From CAYYWV01 sp964475385 (lineage in GTDB: Bacteria > Pseudomonadota > Alphaproteobacteria > JAAXGF01), in contig CAYYWV010000062.1 of NCBI GenBank assembly GCA_964475385.1, forward strand, positions 1 to 14,942: 14,942 nt of DNA, written 5' to 3'. Positions 11,987 through 14,942 of this stretch are shown here, in pieces. The notes beneath the pieces were generated by a model, which saw only the letters and a list, made by a program, of their open reading frames with translations, did not search any database and was not told where the DNA came from. Numbering within the stretch: position 1 is the first letter of the stretch; each line of letters begins with the position of its first letter. The translations under genes were made by a program, and so were the position numbers.

Positions 11987-12418
11987 ATGTGGATATTGGT
12001 GGTCGAAGACGATTCGGCGGTGGCCGATAGCCTTGCGCTGACGTTGCGCGCCGAGGGCTATACGGTGGACACGACCGAGTTCGGCGCCGACGGCCTCGCG
12101 TTCGGCGAGAGCTACGCCTACGACCTGATCGTGCTCGACCTCATGCTGCCCGACATCGACGGCTACGAGGTGCTCGAACGCCTGCGCGCCCGTCACGTGG
12201 ACACGCCGGTGCTGATACTCTCCGGCCTCGGCGATCCCGATCATCGGGTCAAAGGGATCAGCGCGGGGGCCGAGGTCTATCTGACCAAGCCTTTCGACCG
12301 GCGCGAGCTCGTCGCCCATGTCGAGGCCATCGGGCGTCGCCATCGCGAGAGGACCGAAGCTCTGGTCCGCAAGGGACGGCTCACCATGCTTTCGGAAACC
12401 ACCGGCGTCACCCGCTAA
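11987..12418 (+). CDS. stand-alone response-regulator receiver, CtrA-like
   Basis: A 143-residue single receiver domain: acidic E7-D8-D9, phosphorylation site D51 (VLDLMLPD), switch Ser79 (ILSG) and K101 (TKPF). The sequence reads closely like the first 120 residues of the cell-cycle regulator CtrA (EDDSAVADS, YDLIVLDLMLPDIDGYEVL, TPVLILSG, TKPFDRREL), as recalled from that family. It ends soon after the receiver, where CtrA continues into an OmpR-type DNA-binding domain; no such domain follows in any frame before the next gene on the opposite strand. The start is ATG with GGAAGG about 9 bp upstream. It is divergent from the dehydrogenase and is the only plus-strand gene. It probably acts by protein contact or as a phosphate sink. 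No kinase is nearby. Confidence 0.92.
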   Translation: MWILVVEDDSAVADSLALTLRAEGYTVDTTEFGADGLAFGESYAYDLIVLDLMLPDIDGYEVLERLRARHVDTPVLILSGLGDPDHRVKGISAGAEVYLTKPFDRRELVAHVEAIGRRHRERTEALVRKGRLTMLSETTGVTR

Positions 12419-12463
12419 ACGGGCCGCCGGGGACCGTCGGTTCGATGGCTGCGAAGAGCGCGG

Positions 12464-12844
12464 TCAGGCGAGCTTCCGAAACACCTTGACCGAGCAGGCG
12501 AAGGAATCGACCTTGACGCCGGCGCGGGTCAGCCGGCCCTCGATACGCGCGAAGCTCGGCTCGATGATGAGCCCAGCGAGCACCGCAGTGTCCATCGCCT
12601 CCTGCAGCTCGTTGCAGGCGCGCAGGATTCGGTCGGCAAGGTCGCGGTCGTCGGGGAGCGCCTCGAGATCGTTGTCCTCAACCAGTTTGTGAATGCGGAT
12701 CGAACCCGTTTTCTTGAGACTCGACAGATCGGGGGCGTTCCTTTCTTCGCCCGTCGCCTCGACGGCAGGGGCGGTTTCCTTGCCCTTGCTCTCGCCCTCG
12801 GCGACGATCGGCTGCTTTCTGGCCCCAAACAACGGCCGCCCCAT
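12464..12844 (-). CDS. hypothetical protein, 126 residues
   Basis: I do not recognise it. The first 45 residues are charged and probably disordered (Lys/Glu/Ala-rich, no signal peptide). Residues 46-126 look folded: IRIHKLVEDNDLEALPDDRDLADRI, then helices with ACNELQEAMDTAVLAGLI, ending in GVKVDSFACSVKVFRKLA. Two Cys are present. The start ATG is preceded by AGGAG at 6 bp, a good ribosome site. It converges on the CtrA-like receiver, with 45 bp between stops. It starts 52 bp after the MFS stop on the same strand and may be co-transcribed with it. Cytoplasmic; function unknown. Confidence 0.75.
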   Translation of the reverse strand: MGRPLFGARKQPIVAEGESKGKETAPAVEATGEERNAPDLSSLKKTGSIRIHKLVEDNDLEALPDDRDLADRILRACNELQEAMDTAVLAGLIIEPSFARIEGRLTRAGVKVDSFACSVKVFRKLA

Positions 12845-12896
12845 GTGGCGCTCCTGTATGCCCGATCCAAGGTTGCGCCAGTCTAGGTAGTGACGG

Positions 12897-14180
12897 TTAG
12901 CGGTTCGTTAACGGCGTTTCGTCGGAGGGCTCCGGCCCCGGTTCTGCGGCCGACTCGCTCGCTCGCGGGTCCAATGTGGCAATGGTCGCCGGGATGGTGG
13001 GGGGCACGGCCACGTAGTCGGCCTGTTCCTCGGCCGGCAGCGGGGCGCGCCGGCCCATACGGTAAACGACGAAGGCGGCGAGCGCGAGCAGCACCGCGAG
13101 GGCGTAGAAAAACAGCCCCGCCGGCCCGAAGGCGGCCATCGCCGGTATCGCCAGAAGCGGCCCGAGGCTCGCGCCGATCCCGAAGGCGAACAGGAGCCCC
13201 GCGCTCGCCGCCACGAAGTCGGAGGCGTCGAGGTAGTCGTAAGCGTGCGAGACCGCAAGCCCATAGATCGGCTGGTTGAAGCCGCCGAAAGCGATGCCGA
13301 ACACCAGGAGAACCGGCAACGCGGCATCGTGGAAGGCCGCGAATCCGAGAGCGGCCAGAGCGACGCCCAGGCAGGCGAAGACCATCACCCGGCGGCGGTC
13401 GAAGCGGTCGGAGATCGCGCCGAACGGGTACTGCATCACGAAGCCGCCGAGTCTCAACGACAGCATCAAGAGCCCGATCGCGCCGGCGGTCAGCCCGATG
13501 CGCTGGCCGAACACGGCGCCGAGCGCAGACACCGCGCCCGAGACCAGCCCGGCGGCGAGCGCGCCCGAGACCGCCACCGGCGAGAGCGCGATCAGCGCCC
13601 CGAGCCCGAACCGGCCGGGCTCGCCGAGCTCGGGGTTGCCGGCCCGGGTGAGCGCCACCGGCAGCAGAGACAGCGACAAAAGGATCGCCGCAACCACGAA
13701 CAGAGCGTGCCCCGCAGGATCCCCGAGGTTGACGAGCAACGGGCCCGCGCCGACCCCGGCCGAGCTGGCGATCGCGTAAAAGGCGTAGACCCGCCCGCGG
13801 TTCTCGTTGCTCGCCTCGTACTGAAGCCAGGACTCGGCGATCATGTAGAGCCCCGCGCTCGAGATCCCCATCGCCGCGCGCAGGCCCGCCCAGACCCAGG
13901 CCGCGCCGATCAGGGTGTGGAGAAGCGCCGCGATCGAAGCCACCGCGGCGAACACCGTAAACGCGCGGATATGGCCCACCCGGCGGATGATGCGCCCGCA
14001 CCAGAGCGCACCCGCGAGCATGCCGGCGTAATAGGTCGCGCCGACGAGCCCGATCACCCCCCCTGAGACGCCGTCGAGCGACATCCGAATGCCGAGCAGC
14101 GTGAACATCAGCCCGTTGGCGAGCCCGAGGATGGCGATCCCGGAAAGCAGCGCGGCGATCGTCGGCAGAACGCTCAGCAT
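12897..14180 (-). CDS. MFS transporter (YcaD-like)
   Basis: A 427-residue membrane transporter of the major facilitator superfamily with 12 predicted helices. Motif A appears twice, as expected: GRIIRRVGHIR (62-72) in the loop after helix 2 and GAISDRFDRRR (254-264) in the second half. GLYMIAESWLQYEASNENRG (110-129) is typical of the YcaD-like branch, whose substrates are mostly unknown. The last 45 residues are a hydrophilic Glu/Pro-rich tail. It starts 28 bp after the hydantoinase B-type gene on the same strand, so the two may form one transcript and the transporter may import or export a compound handled by that enzyme. Confidence 0.92.
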   Translation of the reverse strand: MLSVLPTIAALLSGIAILGLANGLMFTLLGIRMSLDGVSGGVIGLVGATYYAGMLAGALWCGRIIRRVGHIRAFTVFAAVASIAALLHTLIGAAWVWAGLRAAMGISSAGLYMIAESWLQYEASNENRGRVYAFYAIASSAGVGAGPLLVNLGDPAGHALFVVAAILLSLSLLPVALTRAGNPELGEPGRFGLGALIALSPVAVSGALAAGLVSGAVSALGAVFGQRIGLTAGAIGLLMLSLRLGGFVMQYPFGAISDRFDRRRVMVFACLGVALAALGFAAFHDAALPVLLVFGIAFGGFNQPIYGLAVSHAYDYLDASDFVAASAGLLFAFGIGASLGPLLAIPAMAAFGPAGLFFYALAVLLALAAFVVYRMGRRAPLPAEEQADYVAVPPTIPATIATLDPRASESAAEPGPEPSDETPLTNR

Positions 14181-14208
14181 CGGCCTTCGACCCCGCGCGC
14201 GGGCATGG

Positions 14209-14942
14209 CTACGGCTGGCCGTCGTCGGGCGGGCCGAAGCCGCCGCCGCCTGGGGTCTCGATCACGAACACGTCGCCCACGCCCATCTCGATCTGGTCGC
14301 AGCCGCCGAGCTCGACCGTCGCGCCGTCGACGCGCTCGACCCGGTTGCGGCCCAGCGCCCCCGGCCGTCCGCCCGCAAGCCCGAAGGGGGCGACTCGGCG
14401 GTGGCCCGAGAGAATCGCCGCGGTCATGGCCCTGCGGAAGCGGATGCGCCGGACCACTCCGTCGCCGCCGCGATGCCGCCCCGCCCCGCCCGAGCCGCGC
14501 CGGATGGCGAAGGCTTCGAGGATCACCGGGAAGCGCCATTCGAGAACCTCGGGATCGGTCATGCGCGAGTTGGTCATGTGGGTGTGCACCGCGTCGGTCC
14601 CGTCGAAGTCGGGGCCTGCGCCGGACCCGCCGCAGACGGTCTCGTAGTACTGCCAGCGGTCGTCGCCGAAGGTGAAGTTGTTCATGGTGCCCTGCGAGGC
14701 GGCGAGCGCGCCGAGCGCGCCGTAAAGCGCGTCCACGATGCATTGCGAGGTCTCGACATTGCCCGCGACCACGGCGGCCGGGTAGCGCGGGTTGAGCATC
14801 GAGCCCTCGGGCAGCACGATCTCGATCGGCTTGAGGCAGCCCGCGTTCATCGGAATGTCGTCGTCCACCAGGGTGCGGAAAACGTAGAGCACCGCCGCCT
14901 TGCACACCGCCGCGGGCGCGTTGAAGTTGCTCGGCTGCTGGG
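14209..14942 (-). CDS. hydantoinase B / 5-oxoprolinase-type subunit, 3' part
   Basis: The C-terminal 244 residues of a HyuB-family protein; the start lies beyond the right edge of the window. The frame is open to the last base and reads QQPSNFNAPAAV just before an internal GTG at 14907 that could be mistaken for a start. Family features: DDDIPMNAGCLKPIEIVLPE, AAVVAGNVETSQ, the stretch FTFGDDRWQYYETVCGGSGA and HTHMTNSRMTDPEVLE, then GGGGFGPP near the end. The family hydrolyses cyclic amides (hydantoins, 5-oxoproline) with ATP, together with a HyuA partner, or carboxylates ketones as acetone-carboxylase-like subunits. The partner gene, if present, would be upstream outside the window. The substrate cannot be assigned from this part. 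Confidence 0.92.
   Translation of the reverse strand, partial: QQPSNFNAPAAVCKAAVLYVFRTLVDDDIPMNAGCLKPIEIVLPEGSMLNPRYPAAVVAGNVETSQCIVDALYGALGALAASQGTMNNFTFGDDRWQYYETVCGGSGAGPDFDGTDAVHTHMTNSRMTDPEVLEWRFPVILEAFAIRRGSGGAGRHRGGDGVVRRIRFRRAMTAAILSGHRRVAPFGLAGGRPGALGRNRVERVDGATVELGGCDQIEMGVGDVFVIETPGGGGFGPPDDGQP

Noticed and set aside
14209..14907. Treating GTG at 14907 as the start of the hydantoinase B-type gene
   Set aside because: The frame stays open to the window edge and the residues before it (NFNAPAAV) fit the family, so the gene is cut by the window.

Overview
The window looks like chromosomal DNA from a GC-rich proteobacterium, most likely an alphaproteobacterium. The reasons are the high-GC codon use, palindromic intergenic repeats of a kind common in that class, a receiver protein that reads like the N-terminal half of CtrA, and several TRAP, amidase and hydantoinase genes. 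No rRNA, tRNA, CRISPR array or transposase was seen. Genus cannot be read from the sequence.

Layout. Positions 1-452 hold no gene but contain two direct copies of a palindromic repeat around two GC-rich hairpins. Positions 453-4126 hold three minus-strand genes for secreted PEP-CTERM proteins (554-1324, 1619-2389, 3153-3896). Each has a sigma-54 (-24/-12) promoter, and upstream of these lie seven copies of a 17-bp element, TGTAAA-N5-CCGACA, spaced like activator (enhancer) sites. The proteins appear assembled from shared parts: two have a C-terminal sorting signal identical over 91 bp of DNA, and two share a signal-peptide core. Gene 3 with its promoter lies between two perfect 58-bp direct repeats, 1320 bp apart, each containing one activator site and the last 21 bp of the neighbouring decarboxylase gene. 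This is the footprint of a tandem duplication and makes a potentially excisable cassette.

Positions 4147-10507 form a tight six-gene minus-strand operon in the order dctP (Tat-exported solute-binding protein), dctQ, dctM, amidase, a 64-residue membrane protein, and an aromatic-L-amino-acid-type PLP decarboxylase. A strong hairpin sits between dctP and dctQ. A plausible reading is uptake of an organic acid or amide, amide hydrolysis, then decarboxylation; the substrate is unknown.

Positions 10814-14942 hold a D-2-hydroxyacid dehydrogenase (minus), a stand-alone CtrA-like receiver (plus, the only rightward gene), an unrecognised 126-residue protein, an MFS transporter and the 3' part of a hydantoinase B/5-oxoprolinase-type gene cut by the window edge (all minus). 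The most interesting signal is the PEP-CTERM block: a small, recently rearranged gene family with a clear sigma-54 regulatory code. The exosortase, the activator and its kinase are not in this window.
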